A stretch of DNA of 64,000 bases from Rhodospirillaceae bacterium (GCA_029243545.1 JAQWRV010000028.1:62001-126000), one strand, 5' to 3'. Shown: positions 34,194 to 43,499, counted from the stretch's first letter. The notes: generated from the letters alone by a model not told the origin. Translations and numbers: made by a program.

Positions 34194-35952
34194 GGCTGGG
34201 GCTGAAAGCAAGCTGCGCGACCTCCGCCGGGAACTCGCGGAGATATGTCTGGATGCACGTCTCGATAAAATCTCCGCATTGTCGAATGCACCGTCAGGTG
34301 ACGCTCTCGCCACAATATACAATTCAGGCCTTCGGCATCTTCCAATGACGAAGGCTGATCAGGCTGTCGCGGAACGGTGTCACCGTATGCTGACGGTTGA
34401 GCACGATCCTGTGCGCAAAGCCTGCGCCTTTCTCGCCCTTAATCTTTTTTCTTTTTCGTATCGCATAGACCGGTCGTTTGATTTGATTGACGTACCGACA
34501 GAGTTAGCAGCCACCATGGTCCGCGCACTCCTCGGTCTGCCACAGTTTTTTGAAAAGGATGGTGCACGCAAACAAGCTCTTATTCATTTCACGACTTCCA
34601 TGGAAGAGATCCACAAAGCGGCACGGGTCATTGATAAGCCTGATTTTCGGCAAGCCATTCTTAGTGGCTTTCTCGACGGCTTCTCGCTGATGCCGATGTA
34701 CGGCGAAGACGTGCCCTTAAAAGATATAGCTGTTATGCGGGCATATCTCATTCGTCTGCACTTGGAAACTTCAGGACTTGCTCAAGACGCTGTTCCGACC
34801 TGGCCTGGGCAGATGCCAAGTCAACTCAGACTTGGAATCCTGAGCCCGGGCGCCCAAAGTGAGATGGCTGCCATCAGGGGGCATCTGTCAGGAATCAATA
34901 AGGAGCAGTTTCATATTACCGCTTTCGTACCTGATGCCGCCATCGACAGTGTCAGTCGGGGCGTCGAAGACATAGCAGACGCTTTGATTCCCCTTCCTGT
35001 CGATGACATTGCAGAAGCAGCTCAAATGGTGAAGCAGGAAAACCTCGATATCCTTATCGCCGCAGCCAACATTACAAACATTCCGACTTTTCCGTGGACT
35101 TTGTTGATTGCTCAGCGTCTCGCACGGATTCAAGCCACCATGCATGCGTCGCCTTTGACTTCCGGGTTTGATACCGTCGATCTGTATTTGAACGGAACCT
35201 TGAACGAAGGTGAAAGCGCTCAAGACGATTATACGGAAGACCTGACCCTCGTTACCGGCTCATCCAATCACTATCTTTTTGTCGACGGTGTTCCTCCGCC
35301 GCAGGACATCCAGAGAAGCGAACTTGAATTACCAAACACCGGTCCAATTCTAGTATCAGGAGCTAACGTTTTTAAGATTGGCCCGGACCTTGTTGAAACG
35401 TGGGTCAGCATTCTGGGCACATTACCAGACGCTCATTTGGTTTTATATCCCTTCAATCCCAATTGGGCGGCGCAATACCCTCAACGTCAAAGCTTCCTAA
35501 AGTTCCTGCGTTCACGGCTTGCTGCGGCAGGCGTCGAAAAAAACCGTGTGCATGTATTGGATGCGCAATCCTCGCGGAGGCCAATACTCGGTTTGCTCAA
35601 TTTAGCTGACCTCTACCTCGACAGCTTTCCCTACTCAGGCGCCGTATCAATCATTGAACCTCTTGTCTGCGGCTGCCCACCTGTGGTGCTTGAGGGCCAG
35701 ACCGCACGCTGCCGGCAAAGTGCGGCACTGTTAAAAGAGATTGGTCTTGATGTTCTCGTAACAGGGTCACGGGACGACTATATCGCGGTGACGGTACGGC
35801 TCATTAAAGATGAAGCATTACGCAATGAAATGGCACAGGCTGTAAAAGAAATGTCAGGCCGCGCTGGTCTCGGCCTATCTAATTCCATCGGCAGCCGAGT
35901 CGGTGATGCGTTATGGAACTCCTTTTTGGAACGCTTGGGCAGCACTGTCTGA
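34168..35952 (+). CDS. SPINDLY/OGT-like glycosyltransferase (GT41-type)
   Basis: 594 aa. The N-terminal ~200 residues are helical without obvious TPR consensus. The C-terminal part has the GT41 layout: LRLGILSPGAQSEMAAIRGH, PLPVDDIAEAA, a second Rossmann half from about residue 390 (LVETWVSILGTLPDAHLVLY) and the nucleotide-sugar motif DSFPYSGAVSIIEPLVCGCP. It would glycosylate protein Ser/Thr in the cytoplasm. ATG 34183 is an alternative start. It overlaps waaA. Related genes near flagellar loci often glycosylate flagellin; whether that was its role is inference. Confidence 0.8.
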   Translation: MGPTAMDAEAGAESKLRDLRRELAEICLDARLDKISALSNAPSGDALATIYNSGLRHLPMTKADQAVAERCHRMLTVEHDPVRKACAFLALNLFSFSYRIDRSFDLIDVPTELAATMVRALLGLPQFFEKDGARKQALIHFTTSMEEIHKAARVIDKPDFRQAILSGFLDGFSLMPMYGEDVPLKDIAVMRAYLIRLHLETSGLAQDAVPTWPGQMPSQLRLGILSPGAQSEMAAIRGHLSGINKEQFHITAFVPDAAIDSVSRGVEDIADALIPLPVDDIAEAAQMVKQENLDILIAAANITNIPTFPWTLLIAQRLARIQATMHASPLTSGFDTVDLYLNGTLNEGESAQDDYTEDLTLVTGSSNHYLFVDGVPPPQDIQRSELELPNTGPILVSGANVFKIGPDLVETWVSILGTLPDAHLVLYPFNPNWAAQYPQRQSFLKFLRSRLAAAGVEKNRVHVLDAQSSRRPILGLLNLADLYLDSFPYSGAVSIIEPLVCGCPPVVLEGQTARCRQSAALLKEIGLDVLVTGSRDDYIAVTVRLIKDEALRNEMAQAVKEMSGRAGLGLSNSIGSRVGDALWNSFLERLGSTV

Positions 35953-35972
35953 GTCAGGCTAGATTTGGCGAA

Positions 35973-36160
35973 TCAGTCCAGAGAAACTAGGCCGTCACTT
36001 TGTTTCAGCTTAAGCGCATCTTCCACTTGGGCAGTGCAGTCACCACGAATTGTTTTAGTGATCAGTAATTCACCAATCCGTTTCTCCTGACCAGCATAGA
36101 ACCGTCCAAACCGCACTGACCTGTCCCCTATGCGTGGTCCAGTTGGTTTGAGAGAGCCCG
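35973..36160 (-). pseudogene. Unidentified vestigial coding frame
   Basis: About 60 sense codons on the minus strand without a plausible start, reading KPTGPRIGDRSVRFGRFYAG, then EKRIGELLITKTIRGD and a C-terminal DALKLKQSDGLVSLD before a stop. The composition is protein-like (regular charge pattern) and unlike a random frame. It lies head-to-head with the flgE relic, so it may be another decayed gene of that cluster. No family was recognised. Confidence 0.3.
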
Positions 36161-36182
36161 GAAGTTTTCAAGGTATTGCGGT

Positions 36183-36371
36183 TTGACGGTTCGAGGCAAG
36201 GCTGTCTGTGGTGCAGGCTCTGTGAACGCCGCCGCTTTAGAAGCCTCAATCGTCGACCTTGGACAAGAATTCACATGGATGAGTACAACGCAGCGGGCTT
36301 ACTCCTCTGCAGCTAAAGTGATCACCGCAGCCGATGATATGCTTGATGAACTATTGCGAAAGAAACGTTAA
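36183..36371 (+). pseudogene. flgE: flgE 3'-end relic (flagellar hook protein C-terminus)
   Basis: 62 codons ending AALEASIVDLGQEFTWMSTT, then QRAYSSAAKVITAADDMLDE and LLRKKR. This is the FlgE C-terminal signature (GALExSNVDLxxEFTxMIxTQRAYxAxxKVITTxDEMLxELLRIKR). Several normally invariant positions are changed (Asn of SNVDL to Ile, Asn before M to Trp). The hundreds of residues before it are absent. A terminator follows directly, probably the original hook-gene terminator. Confidence 0.85.
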
Positions 36372-36401
36372 GCCTGATCTTTCATAGGCAAAATACAAAA
36401 T

Positions 36402-36432
36402 CCCTGGAGTTTTCTCCGGGGCTTTTTGTTCT
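36402..36432 (+). terminator. Intrinsic terminator after the flgE relic
   Basis: An 8-base stem CCCTGGAG / CTCCGGGG (one G-U pair) with a TTTT loop, followed by GCTTTTTGTTCTT. It would end plus-strand transcription and also lies just beyond the nadC stop on the minus strand, so it may serve both. Confidence 0.8.
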
Positions 36433-36438
36433 TAAACA

Positions 36439-37302
36439 TTAATCTTGGAAATCCAGGCCTAAATCCAGGCACGGCGCGGAATGGGTAATCCATCCGACGG
36501 AAATAACATCCACACCGCTTTCGGCAACAGCAGCAACAGTGCCTAGCGTGATCGACCCGGATGCTTCGACAACGGCACGCCCCGCTATAAGCTGGACCGC
36601 ACGAGCCATGGTCGGCGGATCCATATTGTCGAGCATGATGACATCAGCCCCTGCCCCAAGTGCCGACTCGATTTGATCGATGTGATCCACTTCCACTTCA
36701 ATCTTCACCATATGCCCGGCTTTCGCCTTGGCGTTTTCTACCGCAGCAGCAACACCGTCAGCAGCAATGATGTGATTGTCTTTGATAAGCACCCCATCGC
36801 CCAATCCGAAACGGTGATTAAATCCTCCGCCGCAGCGCACAGCGTACTTTTCGAGCGCGCGTAATCCAGGCGTGGTTTTGCGGGTGCAGCAGATCCGTGC
36901 CGAGGTGTGAGAAACGGCGTCCACGAGTTTGCGCGTCTCCGACGCCACGCCAGAAAGGTGGCCCAAAAAATTGAGGGCCGTTCGTTCGCCCGCAAGAATC
37001 GTACGCGCGTTACCAGAAACTTCTAGAACTGCAGTGCCGGCTTCCACCAAACCACCATCGCTGTTCAGGGCCTTAACGGTTACCCCTTCGCCCGCCAACA
37101 CGAATGCACGCGCGGCAATGGCGAGACTAGAGAGAACACCCGGTTTCCGCGCGACGATAGTTGCGGTTGCTTGCGCATCTTCTGCAATGGTTAAATTTGA
37201 AGTGAGGTCACCGGCAACGCCAAGGTCTTCGGCTAATGCGGCGAGAACGGTTTGATCAAGCGCTGTAGGGGTAAGAGGAAATTCTGGCGCAGACACACAC
37301 AC
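36439..37302 (-). CDS. nadC: Nicotinate-nucleotide pyrophosphorylase (carboxylating)
   Basis: Quinolinate phosphoribosyltransferase, 287 aa. The N-terminal sandwich domain is followed by the alpha/beta barrel with [17 protein letters not shown] and [20 protein letters not shown] (substrate-binding His/Arg/Lys), then LDNMDPPTM and [20 protein letters not shown] (phosphate binding). Makes nicotinate mononucleotide from quinolinate and PRPP. It starts 28 bases after nadA on the same strand. nadB, which usually lies between nadA and nadC, is absent here. Confidence 0.96.
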   Translation of the reverse strand: MCVSAPEFPLTPTALDQTVLAALAEDLGVAGDLTSNLTIAEDAQATATIVARKPGVLSSLAIAARAFVLAGEGVTVKALNSDGGLVEAGTAVLEVSGNARTILAGERTALNFLGHLSGVASETRKLVDAVSHTSARICCTRKTTPGLRALEKYAVRCGGGFNHRFGLGDGVLIKDNHIIAADGVAAAVENAKAKAGHMVKIEVEVDHIDQIESALGAGADVIMLDNMDPPTMARAVQLIAGRAVVEASGSITLGTVAAVAESGVDVISVGWITHSAPCLDLGLDFQD

Positions 37303-37330
37303 TCCAATTCATGCAGCGTCGATGGCGTTG

Positions 37331-38359
37331 TTACTGGCCGGGGGCCCAGCCGTTTAACATACGTTCCACAGACCGGCGGGCGTTATCCGTAACGGCTGGA
37401 TCAATGGTCACTTCATGTTCCATGTTCTGAAGCGCCGAGAGAATGTTATCCAACTCGATGCGCTTCATGTGCGGGCATAAGTTACATGGCTTGACGAACT
37501 CGATGTCCGGGTATTGCGCTGAAACGTTGTCACTCATGGAGCACTCGGTCACCAGAACAACACGGCTAGGGTGTTTCTCACCAACGTAGTCTGCCATGCC
37601 TGCGGTTGAGCCGGAAAAATCAGCTTCATCAACTACATCGGGTGGGCATTCGGGATGTGCGATAATCACGACCCCTGGATAGCTGGTGCGGAAGTCACGC
37701 ATATCCTGCGCGGTAAATTGTTCGTGGACCTCGCAGCGGCCCTTCCAGGCGATGATCTCCACATTGGTTTCCCGGGCAACGTTCTGTGCCAAATACTCGT
37801 CGGGCAGCATGATTACCTTATCAACACCTAAAGACTCAATAATCTGCTTGGCATTACCGGAGGTGCAGCAAATGTCGGACTCCGCTTTAACCTCAGCCGA
37901 GGTGTTGACGTAAGTCACGACGGGTACACCTGGATACTTTTCCTTGATCAGCTGCACATCAGCGCCGGTGATTGAAGCCGCAAGCGAGCAGCCCGCCTCA
38001 AGGTCTGGAATGAGCACTGTCTTGTTAGGATTGATCAGTTTAGCCGTCTCGGCCATGAAGTGTACGCCAGCCATCACGATAATATCTGCTTCCGTATCGG
38101 CGGCATGGCGCGCCAATGCCAGTGAATCGCCGACAATATCGGCGACGCAGTGATAGATCTCCGGCGTCATATAATTGTGCCCGAGGATCACGGCATTACG
38201 CTCCGCCTTAAGACGGTTAATGGCATCGATCTTGGGTGCATGTACGGCCCATTCGATCTCGGGAATAACCTTTTTCACACGGTCATAGAGCAGCGCAGTC
38301 CGGCTCTGGGTTTCTTCATTAAAGGTCAAATCGGCCGCAGCCAGGTGGGGCACATTCAT
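37331..38359 (-). CDS. nadA: Quinolinate synthase
   Basis: 342 aa, the [4Fe-4S] enzyme that condenses iminoaspartate with dihydroxyacetone phosphate. The conserved ligand cysteines are visible in [22 protein letters not shown] and [10 protein letters not shown]. The N-terminal [20 protein letters not shown] and the [12 protein letters not shown] block are family hallmarks. First gene of nadA-nadC. The iminoaspartate source (NadB or aspartate dehydrogenase) must be elsewhere. Confidence 0.96.
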   Translation of the reverse strand: MNVPHLAAADLTFNEETQSRTALLYDRVKKVIPEIEWAVHAPKIDAINRLKAERNAVILGHNYMTPEIYHCVADIVGDSLALARHAADTEADIIVMAGVHFMAETAKLINPNKTVLIPDLEAGCSLAASITGADVQLIKEKYPGVPVVTYVNTSAEVKAESDICCTSGNAKQIIESLGVDKVIMLPDEYLAQNVARETNVEIIAWKGRCEVHEQFTAQDMRDFRTSYPGVVIIAHPECPPDVVDEADFSGSTAGMADYVGEKHPSRVVLVTECSMSDNVSAQYPDIEFVKPCNLCPHMKRIELDNILSALQNMEHEVTIDPAVTDNARRSVERMLNGWAPGQ

Positions 38360-38401
38360 AACATCAATCTCTTACCAGTTTTGCATCACTTATACTATTT
38401 C

Positions 38402-38444
38402 TGAGCATATGGGGGGCGTATAAAAAAGCACTCCCTTATGCTCA
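38402..38444. promoter_or_regulatory. Inverted repeat upstream of nadA, candidate NadQ operator
   Basis: TGAGCATA and its exact reverse complement TATGCTCA, 27 bases apart, lie 43-85 bases upstream of the nadA start. The second arm runs directly into a shorter CTCA-cgc-TGAG palindrome (38441-38451). Being between nadA and a NadQ-type regulator gene, these are the best operator candidates; binding itself is inferred. Confidence 0.5.
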
Positions 38445-38546
38445 CGCTGAGTGAAAGCCTAGGAGTATCCTGTAAAGGAGTCAAGAAAACGAAATGGCGT
38501 ATCACCATTGGGCGGACCAATCTCACGGGTTTGTAAGCATAAGTGA

Positions 38547-39644
38547 CTATTTTGCCCGCCGTCCCCGGGGCACACGCACGCCCGGTGCCGGACGCTCTCG
38601 CACCACATCATGGCGGAACCGGAACAGTTCTGCAGGTCTCCCGCCCGTTTCAGCAGAAATCCTGCCCGTTGGTTCGACCAGGCCTTCGGTTGCGACCAAC
38701 CGGCGGAAATTCTGCTTGTGCAGCGGTGCTCCGGCCAGGCCTTCAACCGCCCTTTGAAGTTGCAAAAGCGTGAATTCGGCTGGCATAACCTCAAAAATCA
38801 CCGGCCGATAGCGAATTTTTCCACGCAGCCGGCCCAGGGCTGTTGCCAATATCCTGCGATGGTCTTGGGCCAAAGGCAGACCCATTAACTGATGGACGTC
38901 TATTTGGTCTTGTTTGGTACGAATACGACCGTCAGCCAAGGTTTCGGCCACCAATCCGGCTTCATAAAGTAGCTCGTAACGTTCCAACACCCGGTCCGCA
39001 TCCCAGCCGACGTCACCGAAACCAAACACAACGTCAGCCCGTTCTCGCCGGATTCGTTTTTCGGGCTTCGTTTCACCACCGGTAGCCCAGTCCAATAATT
39101 GGGGCTGTATCACCTCACTCAGAATCGGTGGTGCACCGCCGCGCCAATCTTCCCAGGGGAATAAGCGATACCAGCCAAACCAAGAGCCGCCAGCCAGCCT
39201 TTTCGCCGAGGATTGAAGGACCAGAGCCACATATCCTACGGAAATCGGCCTCGGACCACCGGTTCTTTGGGTCGGATCACGGAATCGGTCACCGAACGTG
39301 TATAGTTGTTCTAGGAATCCTAAATTGAGACCTGTCTGGTCCGCAACCCAGCCCCTTAACCCCTCCTCCATAGTCCGGTCCCTTTCTGGGTCGAAAGGAC
39401 CTGCGGGTAAACGGGGGCGACCAGTTTCAGTCTCGCTGTCATTTTCGACCAGAAGAATCCGCGGCTCTCCGGCCGAAACCGTGGAAATCACAGCGCTGAG
39501 ATCGAGTACCACCGACTGCGTAGTGTCCTGGACTCGCTTTTTGGCCGCTTTTCCGGTCGCTTTGGCTGGCATATCACCCGTGCGTTGTTGTTCTGCGCCA
39601 GGCTCAGCCCGGCGAATCTTGCCAGGTGTTAACGTCTTCTTCAC
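38547..39644 (-). CDS. nadQ: NadQ-like transcriptional regulator of NAD synthesis (NUDIX-related)
   Basis: 365 aa. It opens with a basic tail, then a NUDIX-type domain (VVLDLSAVISTVSAGEPRIL ... LPAGPFDPERDRTMEEGLRG) lacking the full hydrolase box. The C-terminal part is winged-helix-like (LERYELLYEAGLVAETLADG; MPAEFTLLQLQRAVEGLAG). This organisation and the position next to nadA-nadC match the alphaproteobacterial NadQ repressor family (COG4111). It probably senses NAD-related metabolites and represses nadAC. The AGAGGG upstream of 39644 supports the start. Confidence 0.8.
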   Translation of the reverse strand: MKKTLTPGKIRRAEPGAEQQRTGDMPAKATGKAAKKRVQDTTQSVVLDLSAVISTVSAGEPRILLVENDSETETGRPRLPAGPFDPERDRTMEEGLRGWVADQTGLNLGFLEQLYTFGDRFRDPTQRTGGPRPISVGYVALVLQSSAKRLAGGSWFGWYRLFPWEDWRGGAPPILSEVIQPQLLDWATGGETKPEKRIRRERADVVFGFGDVGWDADRVLERYELLYEAGLVAETLADGRIRTKQDQIDVHQLMGLPLAQDHRRILATALGRLRGKIRYRPVIFEVMPAEFTLLQLQRAVEGLAGAPLHKQNFRRLVATEGLVEPTGRISAETGGRPAELFRFRHDVVRERPAPGVRVPRGRRAK

Positions 39645-39762
39645 CCAGCCCTCTTACGGCTCACGATTACAGGTAAGAGGACTGTAAAGCGCTTGGATAC
39701 CCAAACGGAAGCCATAGGGACAAAAAGCTTCCAACAGAACGCCAGGCCAATCAAGAAGTTAG

Positions 39763-39955
39763 GGACCGAACGTAAATCCGTTTGCTCAGCAGCTCAAGAA
39801 TCTTGGGCCTGCCCGGCTGGCTGCCATGGCAGGTGTCTCTGTCGGGTTAATCGCCTTTATCATTTTCTTTGCGACCCGCTTTTCGTCGTCACCGATGGAG
39901 TTGCTTTATGGTAATTTGACCCAAACAGATTCCCGCGAAATTACACGCCAACTAG
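39763..39955 (+). pseudogene. fliF: fliF 5' relic (MS-ring protein N-terminus)
   Basis: Reads FAQQLKNLGPARLAAMAGVS, then VGLIAFIIFFATRFSSSPME and LLYGNLTQTDSREITRQL, the classic FliF N-terminus (LKNLGPxRLAAM, one membrane helix, LLYxDLxxxDSxxIxxxL). The original start is gone (a TAG sits at 39760-39762). The remaining ~480 residues of FliF are missing. At about 39953 the text passes directly into an flbD fragment in another frame, so fliG, fliH and fliN, normally between them, were deleted. Confidence 0.85.
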
Positions 39956-40138
39956 TGTGCAGACATCCCAGGTGAGCTTCTCGAATCTGAATTGTTAGGC
40001 CGTGGAAAAGGTGCCTTCACGGGTGCAATTACCCGGTGCATCGGAAAATATGAAGAAGCCGACGGCAGCACGCTGCGTAATACGCTTAATACGCATGCAG
40101 ACCAAGGTGTCCCCGTGCCGCCACCAGGCGGAGGTTAA
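39956..40138 (+). pseudogene. flbD: flbD relic (sigma-54 flagellar activator), internally deleted
   Basis: 61 codons. The first part, [20 protein letters not shown] followed by FTGAI and [12 protein letters not shown], is the AAA+ segment with the GAFTGA sigma-54-contact loop. It then passes in frame into [20 protein letters not shown], the extreme C-terminus of FlbD-type regulators (the LRNKLxxYxxEGxxVPPP helix). Walker A, Walker B and nearly the whole rest of the protein are missing. Microhomology around TLR may have guided the deletion. Confidence 0.82.
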
Positions 40139-40253
40139 GACGCACCGGCCATAGAACTTCGTTCTAGACGCACATCTTAACGAGACTCTTCTAAAAACAT
40201 ACGTGTAGTCTTTCAGAGGCTTTTTCGGGATTCTCTAGTAGAAGAGGTGCTCA

Positions 40254-41105
40254 ATGGCTCGGCCTTGGATCGAATTTCTTTACGCGCAAAAACTACCCTG
40301 GAATACAGGCCTCTATGGCGGCGCGCGCGCCGATGTGGAAAGTAAGATTCTTAGCATTGACTATACAGCTGGAGATTCAAGCACCCTGATACGCTATCCC
40401 GCTGGCTGGGAACGCACCGCGCCCGAAGTACTGACGGCGGAGGAAGAGTTTTTCATTCTCGACGGCTCTATTGAAATCAATGGCCGCACCTATGCACGGG
40501 AATGTTACGCCAATTTTCCAGCCGGTTATGTGCGCGAGTCCGCATGCTCCCCGGAAGGCTGTGTCGCGTTGACCTTTTTTGATTCCGAACCACAGCTGTA
40601 CGACGACCAATCAGTCGAATATGACAAAAAAGACCTCATTGAGTTTCTCAACACATTCGACATGAAATGGGATTCCGCCACCGCTGATCCTTCATTGGAG
40701 TGGATGGGCAACCGGCGCAAAGTGTTGAAGTGGGACCGCGAATACGATCAGAAGCAAACGTTTTTATTCACCACGCCGCCGCATATCTATCCCGACAACT
40801 GGGCCTGTCCTACCCTAACCCATCCTTGCGTTGAAGAATCGTTTATGCTCTCTGGTGAAATAACCGGGCCCTTCGGACGGATGAATGAAGGGGCCTATTT
40901 CTGGCGCCCAGAAGGTAAGCCACATGGACCGTTCGGCACCCGAGGCGGTGGCTTTACGTTCATCCGGTTCAAGTACGGCGCGCACGTCAATGTCTGGGGC
41001 AAGAATGATGTCCCTTATCACTTCGATTTTGAGTATAATCCTGAACTTCCGCCAAATCTCGCCCACTTGGGCGACGCACCATACGAGGGACTAGAGCGTT
41101 TTTGA
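40254..41105 (+). CDS. Bicupin (ChrR/DUF4437-like) protein
   Basis: 283 aa with two cupin-like halves: the first around LIRYPAGWERTAPEVLTAEE with EEFFILDGSIEINGRTY, the second around LTHPCVEESFMLSGEITGPF with YFWRPEGKPHGPFGTRGG. The second half keeps a His/Glu arrangement suitable for a metal (HPCVEE...H), whereas the first has lost the usual first His pair. No signal peptide. It starts the plus-strand side of a small catabolic group; the adjacent MmgE/PrpD gene converges (8-base gap). Could be a dioxygenase, isomerase or sensor. Confidence 0.75.
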   Translation: MARPWIEFLYAQKLPWNTGLYGGARADVESKILSIDYTAGDSSTLIRYPAGWERTAPEVLTAEEEFFILDGSIEINGRTYARECYANFPAGYVRESACSPEGCVALTFFDSEPQLYDDQSVEYDKKDLIEFLNTFDMKWDSATADPSLEWMGNRRKVLKWDREYDQKQTFLFTTPPHIYPDNWACPTLTHPCVEESFMLSGEITGPFGRMNEGAYFWRPEGKPHGPFGTRGGGFTFIRFKYGAHVNVWGKNDVPYHFDFEYNPELPPNLAHLGDAPYEGLERF

Positions 41106-41113
41106 GAACCGGC

Positions 41114-42445
41114 TCACATCAACGCTGATATGTCACTCACGGCGCCACAGTTCTCAATGTCTTGCAGCGCGTCATAAAGGGTTTGCGCGCCGACCGTGCT
41201 AAGACTGGGTTCAGTCACCCGCATAAACTTGCCATGGAAAATATCATCCGGCATGGGCATTGCTGGGCTGCCCCAGGTATCGTTGAGAGTTCTTGAGCGG
41301 GCCAAATCGCCCTTGGTGGATTTGATCTCAACCCAACCGTCGACGGCTGGTAAATCCAAAGCCTGGTATGCCGCGGTCGCGGCTGCATCCTCGACAATCT
41401 CCACTTTATCCGCCGTAGCATGGCAGACCGCATCGGCAATACGTTCATCGGTAAACCAGTCTGGCCCAGACGGCACCCTGTGGACGGCCATGGCGAAAGC
41501 CCACGCCGTCGAATAGATTGCCTCCCAGTAGCGCGCCGGATGCGGATTGTTCTGATGCGGCATGAGATACACATTGGGCAACCCGGCTTTGATCGAAATG
41601 ATGTCATCGGGCTGAAGATCGTTTTCGCCCACCAGTTCCTCGATGGATTGAACGACCATGTGACACATGTGACTGGTCGGCCAAGGTTTGAGAAACAAGT
41701 TGCGCTGAGTTTCTTCAAACCGCGCAGAATGGTCGACTAATTTATCCAGATCGTACTGATCACCCATTTGATCTATTTCGTCGAGCACGCTCTCAAATCC
41801 ATGAGCTGTCATGAGGGCCGCTTGCAGACCGGCACGGACGGAAAAGATATTGCCCATGCCCAGCGCCGTAATCCTTTTGTCGACTTTAGGCCCGGTGTAG
41901 TTGATAGACTTGATGGGAAATTCCCATGCCACGCTAAGGGCGCGTCCCACCTGTTCCTGATCAAATCCAAGCAGGCGCGCCGCAATTGCCGCCGCGACCA
42001 TATTGTTATGGCGGATATCAGGCCCGGCCTTAGACGCCGCGAAAAAACGGCAATTGAGGTCATGACCAATGGCCATAGCAGTGAGCATGTCCTTACCGGA
42101 GCAGTCGACCCGCTGCGCCACAGCATGGGCCGTATGGGTGATTAATGGACCAGGGTGCAGACCGGGACCGGAATCCTCAAAGTCTGTATTGCGGCACACT
42201 TGCGCGTTCACCGCCGCAGCGATCTCACATGACACACGGTCTTTGGTGCCTATCAACAAGGCTTCAGGCCTACCACTAACCTCTTTTGCATAGGCTGTGA
42301 GCGCCTGCCCGGTGGCGCGATGCCCCATATAAGTGATGCCGACGTGATCCACGAAAAGGCGTTTAAGCCGGTTAATCGCCGGCCGGGGCACATCTTCAAA
42401 GGATGTGGACAGGATTTCCTTCGCGAGGGCTTGGGTTACGGACAT
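41114..42445 (-). CDS. MmgE/PrpD family protein
   Basis: 443 aa, in the family of 2-methylcitrate dehydratase and cis-aconitate decarboxylase/itaconate enzymes. Helical N-domain (LKRLFVDHVGITYMGHRATG), then VCRNTDFEDSGPGLHPGPLI, where Asp and His are the expected catalytic-site residues, and KPWPTSHMCHMVVQSIEELV. The substrate is probably a branched tricarboxylate or dicarboxylate. It lies 22 bases downstream of the TRAP binding protein, so the two are likely cotranscribed and may take up and dehydrate the same acid. Confidence 0.9.
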   Translation of the reverse strand: MSVTQALAKEILSTSFEDVPRPAINRLKRLFVDHVGITYMGHRATGQALTAYAKEVSGRPEALLIGTKDRVSCEIAAAVNAQVCRNTDFEDSGPGLHPGPLITHTAHAVAQRVDCSGKDMLTAMAIGHDLNCRFFAASKAGPDIRHNNMVAAAIAARLLGFDQEQVGRALSVAWEFPIKSINYTGPKVDKRITALGMGNIFSVRAGLQAALMTAHGFESVLDEIDQMGDQYDLDKLVDHSARFEETQRNLFLKPWPTSHMCHMVVQSIEELVGENDLQPDDIISIKAGLPNVYLMPHQNNPHPARYWEAIYSTAWAFAMAVHRVPSGPDWFTDERIADAVCHATADKVEIVEDAAATAAYQALDLPAVDGWVEIKSTKGDLARSRTLNDTWGSPAMPMPDDIFHGKFMRVTEPSLSTVGAQTLYDALQDIENCGAVSDISALM

Positions 42446-42467
42446 GGTGTGTCCCTATTTTGCAATG

Positions 42468-43499
42468 TTAGTTGGAAACAGCTTCGGCCTGTTGCCGCGC
42501 ATAAGCAGCTTTGCCTTCAAGAATGATATCGTAGAGACGCTGTGCACCCGCCCCGGACCGGTCAATGATCTTTCGCGGTAAGTCTGCTGTGCGGTCTTTC
42601 CAGAGCTGCCGCTGAGCCGGTGTGAGTTCATACACAATTTGGCCATCGGCAATAGCTTGAGTGAGATAAGGTTCATTCTCTTCAATAATGTAGTTGCGAT
42701 ACCACGCATCTGTGGGAATGGCAGACCGGTAAATGCTTTGATCCTCAACTGTGAGCCCATCAAACCATTCACGATTGGCGATAATTATGGCGTTGAGATA
42801 AGCATGACGGCTTAACGTGTAGTGCGGCGCGTATTCACCAAATCCGCCAGTTACAAACAATTGAGTGCTCTGCTCGCCTCCATCAATCAGGCCTGTCTGT
42901 AGTGATGTGAGGACGTCGGAAAATGAAACCTGCACATAATCGGCACCCACCTCCCGTAGGAACATCAGCGCAGCGGCATCGATATTGATGCGTATGCGTT
43001 TGTTTTTTATATCGTCGGGAACCCGTATAGGCGTTTTGGCGTAAAAGTTGAGCCAGCCAGCCGACATCCACTCCAGCATTACGAGGTCCTTGGCAAGCAG
43101 GAGCTCTGTAACTGGCTCTCTCAGGTAGTTGTCGAGCACGAAACCAACTTGTTCAACGGAATCAAACATGAAAGGCGCACGCAGGATATCCAACGCTGGT
43201 TCCACCAGGGTCACCCCAGAGGTCGAGACACCGGCAAGATGAAGTTGGTTGCGCCGAAGCCGGCTAAACAACGTTTCTTCAGGGCCAATCTCTCCACGAA
43301 TGAACATTTTAGGCTGAAGCCGCCCATCGCTCTGCGAGACCACGGATTCATTAAATTTATTCCAGTAAACGTCACCGGGTGTATCAGGCGCGGCCCGCCC
43401 ACCAACGATGGCTTCGTGGCCATCGGCAAACACCGGTTCAGCCGCTAGCCACATCAAAGCCGTTATGTGTAAAAAAACAAGTGTGGCTCGTATTTTCAT
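42468..43499 (-). CDS. TRAP transporter periplasmic solute-binding protein (DctP family)
   Basis: 343 aa with a Sec signal peptide (TLVFLHITALMWLAAEPVFA, then DGHE). Typical DctP landmarks: LFSRLRRNQLHLAGVSTSGV, the central carboxylate-binding Arg region KNKRIRINIDAAALMFLREV, and VSFSDVLTSLQTGLIDGGEQ. Binds an organic anion in the periplasm. The DctQ and DctM membrane partners are not nearby, so it must work with subunits encoded elsewhere or be an orphan receptor. It shares an operon with MmgE/PrpD and is divergent from the MHS transporter. Confidence 0.9.
   Translation of the reverse strand: MKIRATLVFLHITALMWLAAEPVFADGHEAIVGGRAAPDTPGDVYWNKFNESVVSQSDGRLQPKMFIRGEIGPEETLFSRLRRNQLHLAGVSTSGVTLVEPALDILRAPFMFDSVEQVGFVLDNYLREPVTELLLAKDLVMLEWMSAGWLNFYAKTPIRVPDDIKNKRIRINIDAAALMFLREVGADYVQVSFSDVLTSLQTGLIDGGEQSTQLFVTGGFGEYAPHYTLSRHAYLNAIIIANREWFDGLTVEDQSIYRSAIPTDAWYRNYIIEENEPYLTQAIADGQIVYELTPAQRQLWKDRTADLPRKIIDRSGAGAQRLYDIILEGKAAYARQQAEAVSN

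Noticed and set aside
38459-38794. Minus-strand 111-codon frame covering the nadQ end
   Set aside because: It is an alternative-frame reading of nadQ codons.
40139-40253. Possible flhA start after the flbD relic
   Set aside because: The text contains stops in all plus frames and no FlhA-like sequence; flhA appears fully lost.
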